This document shows, one piece after another, positions 19,696 to 30,802 of a DNA stretch of 64,000 nucleotides. The stretch spans positions 372,001 to 436,000 of the forward strand of contig NZ_ATVD01000001.1 of the NCBI RefSeq assembly GCF_000420545.1, read 5' to 3'. The notes beneath the pieces were generated by a model. That model was given only the letters and a program-made list of their open reading frames with translations, was not told the origin of the DNA and ran no database searches. A program made the position numbers and the translations under genes. This stretch comes from Arenimonas oryziterrae DSM 21050 = YC6267 (GTDB lineage Bacteria; Pseudomonadota; Gammaproteobacteria; Xanthomonadales; Xanthomonadaceae). The number at the start of each line of letters is the position of its first letter. The stretch's first letter is position 1.

Positions 19696-20049
19696 TGCGC
19701 CCCGGCCATGCCAGAAGAAGAACAGCCTGCGCCTGATGATCTTTAATGCCAAAAATCCAAATACAAGTGCTGTTGCAGCATACGGCCAAACCTGATGCAT
19801 GGAGAAGAAGGCGTGTGCTTTGTAAGGGCCAGAACTTGTGACGGCCATGTAGGTTAGATAGAGGATACCTGCAGCAATACCGAGAGCTATAAGTAGCCAG
19901 ATGCTAGTCATTAACCAATAGCCGATTGGGTTGATCTTGCGCTTCAGCACAATGTCACCCATGACCCATACACGACGAGTCTCTAGCGCAGAAATAGCTA
20001 GGTCGACTAGAAATATCGCGAGGAAAAGTGCTGAGAGATATCGAAACAT
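19690..20049 (-). CDS. Hypothetical membrane protein (first cassette gene)
   Basis: 119-residue membrane protein with three predicted helices (about 4-20, 44-70 and 87-105) and a basic C terminus (KIIRRRLFFFWHGRG). No family recognised. Its start follows a GTTAGGC core (20060-20066, complement) by 10 bp, and its TAA stop is within the attC site, so it looks like the cassette nearest the recombination end of the array. GC is low. Confidence 0.65.
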   Translation of the reverse strand: MFRYLSALFLAIFLVDLAISALETRRVWVMGDIVLKRKINPIGYWLMTSIWLLIALGIAAGILYLTYMAVTSSGPYKAHAFFSMHQVWPYAATALVFGFLALKIIRRRLFFFWHGRGAA

Positions 20050-20059
20050 CGATTTAGCA

Positions 20060-20066
20060 GCCTAAC
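20060..20066 (-). other. GTTAGGC recombination core (possible attI or attC end)
   Basis: A perfect GTTRRRY core on the minus strand directly before the first cassette gene. The sequence beyond (20067-20230) shows no clear attC palindrome apart from a GGGG/CCCC hairpin, so this could be the attI side or an eroded attC. I see no integrase gene next to it. Confidence 0.5.
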
Positions 20067-20234
20067 TGCATTTAGACACCCAACACGGGGCGACGATGCA
20101 TAGTCCCCGCTTCTTTCAACCCCGGTCAAGGATTGCCCCTTCCAATCCCTGGGCTCGACCAAACTCCGTCGCCACTCCAAAGCTTCCCGGCCAGACACCC
20201 CTCACCCGTCTCATCCAATAAGACCCCCAAGTGC

Positions 20235-20297
20235 TTGAATCCACTACCCCTGAAAATGGATAGTGGAGTCCGATCGTGATACCACATATATTTGTGG
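20235..20297 (+). promoter_or_regulatory. lexA-imuAB-dnaE2 promoter with two dyads
   Basis: TTGAAT (20235-20240), an 18-nt spacer and GATAGT (20259-20264) form a plausible promoter. A CCACTA-N14-TAGTGG dyad (20241-20266) covers it, and a second dyad, CCACA-N6-TGTGG (20282-20297), lies just before the lexA ATG. Either may be the operator of the LexA-type repressor; which one is used cannot be told from the sequence. Confidence 0.5.
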
Positions 20298-20298
20298 C

Positions 20299-20919
20299 AT
20301 GAGCACCTTGACCGAGCGGCAGCGGGAAATCCTGGACTTCGTGACCGCGTTCATCGAGCGGGAGCGGATGGCGCCGACGTTGGCGGAGATCGCGGCGGCG
20401 TTCGGCTTCAGCCAGGCGCGGTCGGCGCAGCAGCATCTGCAGGCGATCCAGGCCAAGGGGCATCTGAGCCTGCTCGAGGGCAAGGCGCGCGGGATTCGCG
20501 TGCATGGCAAGGCCTCGCTGCGTGGCAAACGCAATGACCTGCTGTCGCTGCCGATCCTCGGGCGCGTCGCGGCGGGCGTGCCGATCGGCGCGGCCGCGGA
20601 TTTCGATGGCCAGCTGCGCGTGGATCGCACGGCGTTTTCGCCGATGCCCGATTACCTGCTGAAGGTGAAAGGCGAGTCGATGCGCGACGACGGCATCCTC
20701 GATGGCGATCTGGTCGCGGTGCAGCGCGCCTCGGATGCACGCAACGGGCAGATCGTCGTGGCGCGGCTGGAAGACGAGATCACGATCAAGCGCCTGAAGA
20801 CCGACGGCCGCAAGATCCTGCTGCTGCCGCGCAATCCCGAGTACGCGCCGATCGTGGTGCCGCGCGGCGCCGACTTCGCGATCGAAGGCCTGTACTGCGG
20901 CCTCGTGCGGCTGGGCTGA
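20299..20919 (+). CDS. lexA: LexA-family repressor of the imuAB-dnaE2 operon
   Basis: SOS repressor of 206 residues: an N-terminal winged helix (TERQREILDFVTAFI; recognition part FSQARSAQQHLQAIQAKG), the autocleavage site Ala92-Gly93 (GRVAAGVP), catalytic Ser127 (KGESMRDDG) and Lys164 (EITIKRL). All cleavage residues are present, so RecA-dependent inactivation is expected. I chose ATG 20299, which follows the proximal dyad. Xanthomonads often carry two LexA proteins, and this one, heading imuA-imuB-dnaE2, corresponds to the operon-specific LexA2 type. imuA follows after 2 bp. Confidence 0.93.
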   Translation: MSTLTERQREILDFVTAFIERERMAPTLAEIAAAFGFSQARSAQQHLQAIQAKGHLSLLEGKARGIRVHGKASLRGKRNDLLSLPILGRVAAGVPIGAAADFDGQLRVDRTAFSPMPDYLLKVKGESMRDDGILDGDLVAVQRASDARNGQIVVARLEDEITIKRLKTDGRKILLLPRNPEYAPIVVPRGADFAIEGLYCGLVRLG

Positions 20920-20921
20920 GC

Positions 20922-21551
20922 ATGGGCCAGGTGGTCGCCCTCGACAGTTTGCTGCGCGACCAGCGCATCTGGCGCGGGCATGGCACGGCGCCGGCGGTGT
21001 CGAAGCAGCCGACCGGTTTCGCTGCGCTCGATGAAGCGCTGCCGACACTGGGCTGGCCGGAAGCGAGCCTCGTCGAAATCCTGCTCGCGAGCGACGGCAT
21101 CGGCGAACTCGCACTCGTGCTGCCGACGCTGGCGCGTTTGTCGTCGGCGGGAAAGCCGATCGTTGTCATTGCGCCGCCGTATCGGCCGTATGTGCCGGCC
21201 TGGCAGCACGCAGGTGTAGCGCTGTCGCAATTGCAGATTCTCGATGCCAGTCCGCGCGATGCACTGTGGGCGATGGAACAGGTCTTGCGCGCGGGCTGTG
21301 CGGGCGCCGTGCTCGGCTGGCCGATGAAGGCCGACGATCACGCGCTGCGTCGTCTGCAGGTCGCGGCGGAAACAGGGCAGACGCTGGGCTTCGTATTCCG
21401 CGCCGCGACCGCCGCGAACAATCCCTCGCCGGCCCCCCTACGCCTGTCGATGACGTCGACACCGCGCGGCGGCGACGTGCGCGTACTCAAGTGCCGCGGT
21501 GGTCTGCCACCGCCGCGTCCGATTGCCCTGCCCCCGCGCCAGCGATGCTGA
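20922..21551 (+). CDS. imuA: Translesion synthesis protein ImuA
   Basis: RecA/SulA-like protein of 209 residues that works with ImuB and DnaE2 in damage-induced mutagenesis. The N-terminal segment TGFAALDEALPTLGWPEASLVEIL matches the ImuA family; the canonical RecA Walker A is degenerate here. The C terminus is basic and Pro-rich. It lies 2 bp after lexA and 13 bp before imuB, in one operon. Confidence 0.88.
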   Translation: MGQVVALDSLLRDQRIWRGHGTAPAVSKQPTGFAALDEALPTLGWPEASLVEILLASDGIGELALVLPTLARLSSAGKPIVVIAPPYRPYVPAWQHAGVALSQLQILDASPRDALWAMEQVLRAGCAGAVLGWPMKADDHALRRLQVAAETGQTLGFVFRAATAANNPSPAPLRLSMTSTPRGGDVRVLKCRGGLPPPRPIALPPRQRC

Positions 21552-21564
21552 CGGCACCCCGATC

Positions 21565-22986
21565 ATGCTCTGGGCCTGCATATTGCTGCCGCATCTGGCG
21601 CTCGACGGCGTCCTCCGCCGCCATCCGAGCCCGGAGCAGCCGCTCGCGCTGATCACGGGCACGGCGCAGAAGCGCGTGCTGCTCGATGCCAATGACACTG
21701 CACGCGCCGCCGGTTTGCGTCCGGGACAGGGCTTGACCGCCGCGCATGCGGTGCTGCCGAACTTCGCCGCGATCGACCACGACCCGCGCCAGGACGAACG
21801 CCTGCGCCGCCTGCTCGCCGCGTGGGCATATCGCTACAGTTCGATGGTGCGGCTGGAAGGCGCGGACGCGATCGCGCTGGAAGTCGAAGCGAGTCTGGGT
21901 TTGTTCGGGCCGTGGCCGCGGTTCGAGGCGCGTCTACGCGAGGATCTTTCTGCGCTGGGCTTTCAGCATCGCATCGCACTCGCTCCGACGGCGCAGGCGG
22001 CCTGCGTGCTCGCCGGCGCGAGCGACGGCCTCGCGATCACAGACCCCGCGCATCTGCGCCACGCGCTCGGGCGTCTGCCGCTGAGCCTGGCGCGCCTGCC
22101 CGAAAAAACCGTGAGCACGCTCGCCGGCATGGGCGTGCGCGAATTGCGCCAGACGTTTGCGTTGCCGCGCGCGGGTCTCGCAAGACGTCTGGGGCCGGAG
22201 CTGCTCGCGCAACTCGACCGCCTCACCGGCGACGCGCCCGATCCGCGCGAACTCTATCGCCCGCCGGACAAGTTCGAAGAACGCATCGAACTCAATTACG
22301 AGATCAGCCACCACCCGGCCCTGCTGTTTCCGGTGCGGCGCCTGGTCAACGATCTCGCCGCGTACCTGGCCGGACGCGATGGCGGCGTGCAGCGTTTCGT
22401 GATCGCGCTCGAGCATGAGGATCATGCCGACACGAACGTGGTCGTCGGCCTGCTCGCGGCCGAACGCGATGCGGCGCGGTTGTTCGATCTCGCGCGGGCG
22501 CTGCTCGAACGCACGGCGATTCCTGCGCCGATCCGCTCGCTGCGCCTGGTCGCACGCGATCTGCCGCCATTCGTGCCGGCGGGTCGCGACCTGTTCGACG
22601 AACGCCCCGCCCAGGCGATGCCGTGGGAAGCCCTGCGCGAACGCCTGCGCGCGCGCCTCGGTGCCGATGCCGTGTATCAACTGACGCCGCATGCTGATCC
22701 GCGGCCGGAGCAGGCGTTCCGACGCAGCGCCCTGATCCGCAAGGAGCCGGAGGCGCTGCAGCTGCCGCCGCGTCCGACCTGGTTGCTGCCGCAGCCGGTG
22801 CCGCTGCGCGATCACACACTGGAAATCCTCGCCGGTCCCGAGCGCATCGAATCGGGCTGGTGGGATGGCGGCGATATCCGTCGTGACTATTACGTGCTGC
22901 GCACCTCGCAGGGCCAGCGGGCATGGGCGTTCCGGCCGGCGGGTGTCGATGCGGGCGCGTGGATGTTGCACGGGTGGTTCGCATGA
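21565..22986 (+). CDS. imuB: Y-family polymerase-like protein ImuB
   Basis: 473-residue DinB-like protein acting as the adaptor between ImuA, DnaE2 and the sliding clamp. The N terminus [14 protein letters not shown] lacks the DxD catalytic acid found in active Y-family polymerases, consistent with a non-catalytic role. Fingers/palm-like segments ([20 protein letters not shown]) and a long C-terminal region follow. I chose ATG 21565. Its stop overlaps the dnaE2 start as ATGA. Confidence 0.9.
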   Translation: MLWACILLPHLALDGVLRRHPSPEQPLALITGTAQKRVLLDANDTARAAGLRPGQGLTAAHAVLPNFAAIDHDPRQDERLRRLLAAWAYRYSSMVRLEGADAIALEVEASLGLFGPWPRFEARLREDLSALGFQHRIALAPTAQAACVLAGASDGLAITDPAHLRHALGRLPLSLARLPEKTVSTLAGMGVRELRQTFALPRAGLARRLGPELLAQLDRLTGDAPDPRELYRPPDKFEERIELNYEISHHPALLFPVRRLVNDLAAYLAGRDGGVQRFVIALEHEDHADTNVVVGLLAAERDAARLFDLARALLERTAIPAPIRSLRLVARDLPPFVPAGRDLFDERPAQAMPWEALRERLRARLGADAVYQLTPHADPRPEQAFRRSALIRKEPEALQLPPRPTWLLPQPVPLRDHTLEILAGPERIESGWWDGGDIRRDYYVLRTSQGQRAWAFRPAGVDAGAWMLHGWFA

Positions 22987-25900
22987 ACGTCTACGCCGAA
23001 CTTCATTGCCTGAGCGATTTCAGCTTCGGGCGCGGCGCCTCGAGCGCGCGCGAATTGTTCGAACGCGCCCAGGCCCTGGGCTACCGCGCGCTCGCAATCA
23101 CCGACGAATGCACGATGTCGGGTATCGTGCGCGCGCTGCAGGCCTCGGAGCAGACCGGGCTGCCGCTGATCGTCGGCACCGAGATCACGCTCGACGACGG
23201 TTTGAAATTCGTGCTGCTCGCGCAGACGCAGATCGGCTACAGCGCGATCTGCCGACTGATCACCGTCGGCCGTCGGCGCGCCGATAAAGGTACGTACCGA
23301 CTGACACGCGCCGATCTGGACGAGGGCCTGCCCGATACGCTGGCGCTGTGGATACCCGGGCACGAGCCCTGCGCCGAGCATGGCGAGTGGCTGCGCGATC
23401 GTTTCCCGCAGCGCACGTGGCTGGCCGTCGAACTGCATCGCGGCGCCGACGACCCGACGCGCCTCGCGGATCTGCTCGCGCTCGCCGACCGCCTGCGCCT
23501 GCCCGCCGTCGCCGCCGGCGATGCGCATATGCATGTGCGGGCGCGGCGCGCGCTGCAGGACACGCTGACCGCGATCCGCCACCACTGTCCCGTTGCGGAC
23601 GCGGGCGCGCATCTGTTTCCGAACGGCGAGCGGCATCTGCGCACGCCGCGCGCGCTGAAGGCGATCTATCCGCCGGCGCTGCTGGCCGAAACCGCGCGCA
23701 TCGCCGAACTTTGCACTTTCGACTTGAGGAAACTCGATTACCACTACCCGCACGAACTCGTGCCCGCCGGACAGACCGCGACTTCGTACCTGCGTGCGCT
23801 GACGCTGACAGGCATCGCCTGGCGCTGGCCCGGCGGCGCGACAGTCGCCGTGCGCAAGCAGATCGCCCGCGAGCTCGCGATCATCCGGGAACTGACGTAT
23901 GAATCCTTTTTCCTGACCGTGCACGACATCGTCCGTTATGCGCGCAGCCAGGGCATCCTCTGTCAGGGCCGCGGCTCGGCGGCGAATTCGGCGGTATGTT
24001 TTTGCCTGGGCATCACCTCGGTCGATCCGGCCGAGAGCAATCTGCTGTTCGGACGCTTCCTGTCGAAGGAGCGCAACGAGCCGCCCGACATCGACGTCGA
24101 TTTCGAGCACGAGCGGCGCGAGGAAGTGCTGCAGTACGTGTACAACAAATACGGGCGCGAACGGGCGGCGCTCGCCGCGACCGTGATCCGCTACCAGGGC
24201 CCGAGCGCGATCACCGATGTCGCGCGGGCACTGGGCCTGCCGGCGGACCAGATCGCCCTGCTCAGCGCGGTGTTCGCGCGCGGCAATGGCCGGGCCGAGC
24301 TCGACGTGCTGCTGCGCGAGCGCGGTTTCGATCCCGAGAGCCGCGTGCTGCGTCGGATTTTCAACCTGACCTCGCAACTGGTGGGCTCGCCGCGACATCT
24401 ATCGCAGCACGTCGGCGGTTTCGTCATCTCCGAACAGGCCCTGCACGAACTGGTGCCGGTCGAGAACGCGGCGATGGACGATCGCACGATCATCCAGTGG
24501 GACAAGGACGATCTCGAGGAACTGGGCCTGCTCAAGGTCGATTGCCTCGCGCTGGGCATGCTCACGGCGGTGAGCAAGTGTTTCGCGCTGCTGCGGCAGC
24601 ATCGCGGCATCGACATGAATCTCGCGCAGGTGCCGCCCGAGGACGGGGAAACCTTCGCGATGATCCAGCGCGCCGGCACTGTCGGCGTATTCCAGATCGA
24701 ATCGCGCGCACAGATGGCGATGCTGCCGCGGCTCAAACCGGCGTGTTTCTACGATCTGGTCATCGAAGTCGCGATCGTGCGGCCCGGGCCGATCCAGGGC
24801 GGCATGGTGCATCCCTACCTGCGGCGGCGACAGGGAAAAGAAGCCGTGGACTATCCCTCGGAAGCCTTGCGCGGCGTGCTCCAGCGCACGCTGGGTGTGC
24901 CGCTGTTCCAGGAGCAGGTCATGCAGATCGCGATGGTCGCCGGCGGCTACACTGCAGGCGAAGCCGACGGCCTGCGCAAATCGATGGCGGCGTGGAAACG
25001 GCACGGCGGCCTGGAGCATCACCGCGAACGCCTGCAGGCGGGCATGAGCGCGCGCGGGTATACGCCGGAGTTCATCGAGCGCATCTTCGAACAGATCAAG
25101 GGTTTCGGCAGTTACGGTTTTCCGGAATCGCATGCGGCGAGTTTCGCGCTGATCACCTATGTCAGTTGCTGGCTCAAATGCCACGAGCCGGCGGCGTTCA
25201 TCTGCGCGTTGCTCAATTCCCTGCCGATGGGCTTTTATTCGGTCGACGATCTCGTGCAGGACGTGCGCCGGCATCCGGACCGCACCAAGGTCGTCGAGGT
25301 GCGGCCGGTCGATGCGCGTTACAGCGACTGGGATTCGACGCTGGAAGCCTGGCCCGGCGACACCGGACGGCAACCGGCGATCCGCCTGGGCCTGCGCACG
25401 ATCGGCGGCTTCCGTGCCGATACCGCGCAACGCCTGATGGCCGCGCGACAGGTGCGTGCCTGGGACGATGTCGAGGATCTGTGCGAGCGCGCGCAGGTCG
25501 ATGCGGCGCATCGCTCCCTGCTCGCCGACGCCGGCGCGCTCAAGGGCCTGGCTGGGCACCGTCATCGGGCGCGCTGGGCGATCGAGGGCGTCGAAAAACA
25601 ATTGCCGCTGTTCGCGGGACTGGCAATACGCGACGAGGCCGTGAGCCTGACCGTGCCGACCATCGCCGAGGACATGCTCGCCGATTACCGCACGACCGGA
25701 CTGACCCTGGGCGCGCATCCGCTGTCGCTGTTGCGCAAACAGCTGGCGGCACGACGCTGCCGGCGCATGCGCGAGTACACGCAACTGCCGCACGGCAGCC
25801 CGGTGCGCGTCGCCGGCCTGGTGACGATGCGCCAGCGCCCGCAGACGGCGAGCGGCGTCACCTTCGTCACGCTGCAGGACGAGGACGGCATGGTCAATGT

Positions 25901-26078
25901 CGTGGTCTGGCAGCAGGTCGCGGAGGATTTCCGGCGCGTGCTGCTGGAGTCGCAATTGCTGATGGTGGAAGGCCGCGTCGAGTGCGCCGACGGCGTGCGC
26001 CATCTCATCGCAGCGAAGATGGAGAACTACAGCGCGATGCTGGGCGCATTGACGGTGGACAGTCGCAACTTCCGCTGA
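22983..26078 (+). CDS. dnaE2: Error-prone DNA polymerase DnaE2 (ImuC)
   Basis: C-family polymerase of 1031 residues used in SOS mutagenesis. It has an N-terminal PHP domain ([17 protein letters not shown]), the catalytic core with [21 protein letters not shown] and the [19 protein letters not shown] acidic motif near 370-390, a helix-hairpin-helix region and an OB fold at about 940-1010 ([28 protein letters not shown]). It is shorter than the replicative DnaE also present here (1172 residues). It ends the lexA-imuA-imuB-dnaE2 operon and is followed by a hairpin terminator. Confidence 0.95.
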   Translation: MNVYAELHCLSDFSFGRGASSARELFERAQALGYRALAITDECTMSGIVRALQASEQTGLPLIVGTEITLDDGLKFVLLAQTQIGYSAICRLITVGRRRADKGTYRLTRADLDEGLPDTLALWIPGHEPCAEHGEWLRDRFPQRTWLAVELHRGADDPTRLADLLALADRLRLPAVAAGDAHMHVRARRALQDTLTAIRHHCPVADAGAHLFPNGERHLRTPRALKAIYPPALLAETARIAELCTFDLRKLDYHYPHELVPAGQTATSYLRALTLTGIAWRWPGGATVAVRKQIARELAIIRELTYESFFLTVHDIVRYARSQGILCQGRGSAANSAVCFCLGITSVDPAESNLLFGRFLSKERNEPPDIDVDFEHERREEVLQYVYNKYGRERAALAATVIRYQGPSAITDVARALGLPADQIALLSAVFARGNGRAELDVLLRERGFDPESRVLRRIFNLTSQLVGSPRHLSQHVGGFVISEQALHELVPVENAAMDDRTIIQWDKDDLEELGLLKVDCLALGMLTAVSKCFALLRQHRGIDMNLAQVPPEDGETFAMIQRAGTVGVFQIESRAQMAMLPRLKPACFYDLVIEVAIVRPGPIQGGMVHPYLRRRQGKEAVDYPSEALRGVLQRTLGVPLFQEQVMQIAMVAGGYTAGEADGLRKSMAAWKRHGGLEHHRERLQAGMSARGYTPEFIERIFEQIKGFGSYGFPESHAASFALITYVSCWLKCHEPAAFICALLNSLPMGFYSVDDLVQDVRRHPDRTKVVEVRPVDARYSDWDSTLEAWPGDTGRQPAIRLGLRTIGGFRADTAQRLMAARQVRAWDDVEDLCERAQVDAAHRSLLADAGALKGLAGHRHRARWAIEGVEKQLPLFAGLAIRDEAVSLTVPTIAEDMLADYRTTGLTLGAHPLSLLRKQLAARRCRRMREYTQLPHGSPVRVAGLVTMRQRPQTASGVTFVTLQDEDGMVNVVVWQQVAEDFRRVLLESQLLMVEGRVECADGVRHLIAAKMENYSAMLGALTVDSRNFR

Positions 26079-26094
26079 TCGCCGCCCCAAAAAG

Positions 26095-26118
26095 AAAGCT
26101 CCCGTTTCCGGGAGCTTT
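26095..26118. terminator. Bidirectional hairpin between dnaE2 and the porin-like gene
   Basis: The perfect stem AAAGCTCCCG/CGGGAGCTTT with a 4-nt loop, A-rich on the left and T-ending on the right, lies between convergent genes and can serve both. Confidence 0.7.
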
Positions 26119-26138
26119 CGGGTGACAGCAGACGCGGA

Positions 26139-26903
26139 TCAGAACCGGTAGTTGAAGCCGATGCGGAACACGTCCAGATCGAGACCGGCCGAGTGGTGGA
26201 ACACATTGCTCGGGAACGGGGTGGCGATCGCGTTCAGGTTCGTGCTCGTGCCGGTGACCGTGCCGAAATCCGCACGCAGGTACTCGGCCTTGATCGACCA
26301 CTGGTTCTTCAGGTCGTGCTCGTAGCCGAGGCCGTAGATGAAGGCGCCCTTGGTACGCGAACCCGAGAAGCTCTCGGTGGCGCTGGCGAAGGTGTCGGTG
26401 AAGGTGTCGCGCATTTCGATCTTGGTGCGCGCGTGACCGGCGGTGACGTAGAACAGCGACTGGTTGTGCGCATAGCCGAGGCGGAAACGGGCCGACATCA
26501 GGCGGCTGATCTCGGTGGTCTCGTTGACCGTGTACGCGGTCGGCGCGCAGCACGGATACGTGCCGGTGGCCGAGCGGGAATCGTCGCCGTTGAGCGAATT
26601 CACGTCGATCTCGAAGCCGAACACCATCGCGCCGTTCTGATGGTTATAGCCACCGGCCACGCCAAACGTGATGCCGTTGGGGTCGACGCTGCCGACGCTG
26701 GATGCCGCGATCGCGGGCGTGCTCGAGGCGGAGAAATAGCCGGTGGCGGAATAATCCGGCGAGACGATGCGGTCGGACGAACCGCGCGCATGGCCCAGAT
26801 TGCCGCCGACGTAGAACCCGGACCAGTCTGTCGCCTGCGCGAAGGCGGCGCCGGACGCCACGGCGTAAAGCGCGATGGCCAGTGTGATCTGCCTGACATT
26901 CAT
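26139..26903 (-). CDS. Outer-membrane beta-barrel protein (porin-like)
   Basis: 254-residue protein with a signal peptide (1-23, ending AFAQA) and alternating amphipathic strands ending in the outer-membrane terminal phenylalanine (IGFNYRF). The opening WSGFYVGGNLGHARG and the segment AGGYNHQNGAMVFGFEIDVN are typical of small OmpA/Omp25-like barrels of eight strands. A CC pair sits near residue 119. The RBS region GGGAGAGAACGGGA precedes ATG 26903. It appears to be transcribed alone. The specific role is unknown. Confidence 0.83.
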   Translation of the reverse strand: MNVRQITLAIALYAVASGAAFAQATDWSGFYVGGNLGHARGSSDRIVSPDYSATGYFSASSTPAIAASSVGSVDPNGITFGVAGGYNHQNGAMVFGFEIDVNSLNGDDSRSATGTYPCCAPTAYTVNETTEISRLMSARFRLGYAHNQSLFYVTAGHARTKIEMRDTFTDTFASATESFSGSRTKGAFIYGLGYEHDLKNQWSIKAEYLRADFGTVTGTSTNLNAIATPFPSNVFHHSAGLDLDVFRIGFNYRF

Positions 26904-26998
26904 TCCCGTTCTCTCCCTGAATTATTTATGGATGGCATGGCGCGAAGCGCGATGCCTGTCACGACTAGCGGGAAAAGAGCGGGAATGCGGACAGCGCA

Positions 26999-27111
26999 CC
27001 CTCACGCCGGCCCTCCCCCGCAAGCGGGGGAGGGAGTCAACTGTTGCGGCGAGAGTTGAACATGCGCCCTTCTCCCCACCGGGGAGAAGGTGCCCGCAGG
27101 GCGGATGAGGG
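26999..27111. repeat. Composite intergenic inverted repeat
   Basis: An outer pair CCCTCA (26999-27004)/TGAGGG (27106-27111) encloses two strong hairpins: CCCTCCCCCGC/GCGGGGGAGGG (27011-27034) and CCTTCTCCCC/GGGGAGAAGG (27068-27090), plus a small GCCC/GGGC hairpin (27092-27102). This resembles a widespread intergenic element of proteobacteria. It lies just past the end of purA (minus strand) and may protect or terminate that transcript. The rest of 26904-27124 shows nothing else I can name. Confidence 0.75.
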
Positions 27112-27124
27112 CCGCTTCTAAGAC

Positions 27125-28579
<1,455 letters not shown>

Positions 28580-28771
28580 TCAGCCGCCCCGGACCAGGTA
28601 GAGGGCGACCAGGCCCACCACGACCATGCCCCCGCCGATGCCGCGCAGGCGGGCGGCGGGCTGGGCGGACAGCTCGGCGATCGCCCGTTTCCAGGCCTCG
28701 GGGGCCACGAACAGCAGCAGGCCCTCGATCAGCAGTACCAGGCACAGGGCGGCAAGCAGGTCCGCCGACAC
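28580..28771 (-). CDS. DUF2065 family small membrane protein
   Basis: 63-residue protein with two hydrophobic helices (about 3-23 and 45-60) joined by a short soluble loop (PEAWKRAIAELSAQPAARLRG). Size, layout and position between hflC and purA match DUF2065 (YjeT-like) proteins. Function unknown; the constant linkage suggests a role with HflKC. It starts with GTG 3 bp after the hflC stop. Confidence 0.85.
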   Translation of the reverse strand: MSADLLAALCLVLLIEGLLLFVAPEAWKRAIAELSAQPAARLRGIGGGMVVVGLVALYLVRGG

Positions 28772-28774
28772 CGC

Positions 28775-29647
28775 TTATTTCCCGTCGTTGCGGAAATAGC
28801 GCAGGAACTCCGAGTCGGGGTCGAGCACCATCGTCGTCTTGCCGTCGGCCAGCGAATTCCGGTAGGCCTCGAGACTGCGATAGAACGCATAGAACTCGGC
28901 GTCCTGACCGTAGGCCGCGGCACCGAGCTCGGCGGCACGGGCATCGCCCTCACCACGCAGGATCTGCGCTTCGCGCTCGGCGTCCGCCAGGATGACCTGG
29001 CTGGCGCGATCGGCTTCGGCGCTGATCGCTTCGCCGCCCTGCTTGCCTTCGGCACGCAGCTGGTTGGCGACGCGCGTGCGTTCGGCGCGCATGCGGTTGA
29101 ACACCGACTTCAGGATCTCGCTGTCCTGCGGCAGGTTGATGCGCTTGATGCGCACGTCGATGACCTCGACGCCCAGCGTGGCCGCGGCCACGTTGATGTT
29201 CGCCAGCAGGCGATGGGTCAGGTCCGAGCGGCTGCTGGACACGACTTCCTGCAAGGCGAGCTGGTTGATCTCGTTGTTGAGCGCGTTCTTGACGATCGGC
29301 GCCAGACGGTCCTTCGCCGCCTTCTCGTCGCCGCCGCTGGCGGCGCGATAGAACGTGGTGACGTTCTTGATGCGCCACTTCACGAAGAAGTCGACTTCGA
29401 CGTCCTTCTTCTCGCGGGTCAGGTAGCGTTCCGGCGCGTCATCGAGCGTAAGGATGCGGCGATCGAACTTGCGCACTTCCTCGACCATCGGCCATTTGAA
29501 ATGCAGGCCCGGCTTGAGATCGCTGCGCACGACCTTGCCCAGGTTGAGCACGAGCGCGGTCTGGCTTTCGTTGACGATGAACACCGAGCTCATCGCCAGG
29601 ATCAGCGCGATCAGACCGAGAATCAGATACGTGGTGAGATTGCGCAT
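28775..29647 (-). CDS. hflC: FtsH protease modulator HflC
   Basis: 290-residue SPFH/prohibitin-family membrane protein that forms the HflKC cage around FtsH. An N-terminal membrane anchor (about 5-25) is followed by the SPFH domain (VNESQTALVLNLGKVVRSDLKPG) and a long helical region rich in Ala, Glu and Arg (VANQLRAEGKQGGEAISAEADR). The start is ATG 29647, 1 bp after the hflK stop. ftsH itself is 8 kb away in this window. Confidence 0.95.
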   Translation of the reverse strand: MRNLTTYLILGLIALILAMSSVFIVNESQTALVLNLGKVVRSDLKPGLHFKWPMVEEVRKFDRRILTLDDAPERYLTREKKDVEVDFFVKWRIKNVTTFYRAASGGDEKAAKDRLAPIVKNALNNEINQLALQEVVSSSRSDLTHRLLANINVAAATLGVEVIDVRIKRINLPQDSEILKSVFNRMRAERTRVANQLRAEGKQGGEAISAEADRASQVILADAEREAQILRGEGDARAAELGAAAYGQDAEFYAFYRSLEAYRNSLADGKTTMVLDPDSEFLRYFRNDGK

Positions 29648-29648
29648 G

Positions 29649-30767
29649 TCAGCGGACTCCCTCGCGGCCGGCCGGGCGCGCGGGGCGCAGGCTGGCGGCG
29701 TCATTGCTGTCGGCCGGATCGGGGGTCGCTTTCACGCCCGGGAGTTGGGTCACCGGCGGCATCGGCGCCGTGCCATTCGCGCCGTTGAGCGGCAGGTACA
29801 GGATGTTGTTGTCGCGGCCGGCCAGCACCTTGGGATTGTTGGCGAGCACCGCCTGCATGGTTTCCAGGTACAGGCGCTTGCGCGTGACTTCCGGCGCCTT
29901 GCGGTATTCGTCGGCGAGCAGGCGGAAGCGCTTGGTGTCGCCCTCGGCCTTGGCGATGATCGCAGCCCGGTAGCCTTCGGACTCGGCCTTGATGCGCGCG
30001 GCGGCGCCGCGCGCTTCCGGCACGATGCGGCTGGCGTAGGCCTTGGCTTCGCTCTCGATGCGGTTCTTGTCTTCGCGCGCGCTGATCGCGTCGTCGAAGA
30101 CCTGCTGAACTTCTTCCGGCGGACGCGCACCCTTCATGTTGAACTGGGTGACGACCAGGCCGGTGCTGTACATGTCGAGCGCGGCCTGCAGATGGCTCGC
30201 GGCGACCTTGTTCATCGGGCCGCGTTCGAACAGCACCGCGTCCATGGTGTTGTTGCCGACGACTTCGCGCACGGCGCTCTCGGCGGCATTGCGCAGCGTG
30301 TCCAGTCCCTGCGGTACGCCGTTGGCGACCGCGTCGTCGCGGAAACCGTACAGGGCCAGGCGCGGATTGCCGATGCGGTACTGCACGTTGAACTTGATGT
30401 TGACGATGTTCTCGTCCTTGGTCAGCACGCGCACTTCGTCCTCGAGCGTCTCGACCTTGGTCGCGTCGACGATCGTCGCGGTCTCGATCGGCCAGGGCCA
30501 TTTGAAGTTCGCGCCGGGCGTCATGATGCGATTGAACGCACCGAAACGCAGGACGACGCCGCGCTGGCGTTCGTCGATGAGCTTGAAGCTGTTGAAGACC
30601 AGGAACAGCAGGATCAGGGGCAGGATCCAGGTCAGCGGGTTGGCGCCGCCGCTGCCGCCACCGCCGAACGCATCGCGCAGACGCTGCAGAAAGCCGTCGA
30701 GCGCATTACCCGAGCCCTTGCCGCGCCACGGGTCTTGATTGCCCTTACCGGGCTGATTCCAGGCCAT
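29649..30767 (-). CDS. hflK: FtsH protease modulator HflK
   Basis: Partner of HflC, 372 residues. The N terminus is Gly- and Asn-rich (MAWNQPGKGNQDPWRGKGSG), then come a transmembrane helix (about 46-62), the SPFH domain (VFNSFKLIDERQRGVVLRFG) and a helical stalk (YASRIVPEARGAAARIKAES). The C-terminal tail is Pro-rich. HflK and HflC form a periplasm-exposed complex that regulates FtsH proteolysis. It lies 35 bp after hflX. Confidence 0.95.
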   Translation of the reverse strand: MAWNQPGKGNQDPWRGKGSGNALDGFLQRLRDAFGGGGSGGANPLTWILPLILLFLVFNSFKLIDERQRGVVLRFGAFNRIMTPGANFKWPWPIETATIVDATKVETLEDEVRVLTKDENIVNIKFNVQYRIGNPRLALYGFRDDAVANGVPQGLDTLRNAAESAVREVVGNNTMDAVLFERGPMNKVAASHLQAALDMYSTGLVVTQFNMKGARPPEEVQQVFDDAISAREDKNRIESEAKAYASRIVPEARGAAARIKAESEGYRAAIIAKAEGDTKRFRLLADEYRKAPEVTRKRLYLETMQAVLANNPKVLAGRDNNILYLPLNGANGTAPMPPVTQLPGVKATPDPADSNDAASLRPARPAGREGVR

Positions 30768-30802
30768 GCTTGCTCCATCGCGAGGCGCTCAGCGCCGTCG
30801 CA

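Noticed and set aside
20007-20198. 63-codon minus-strand frame next to the GTTAGGC core, considered as an integrase remnant
   Set aside because: The translation shows no tyrosine-recombinase motif and no IntI-like segment, and it overlaps the first cassette gene.
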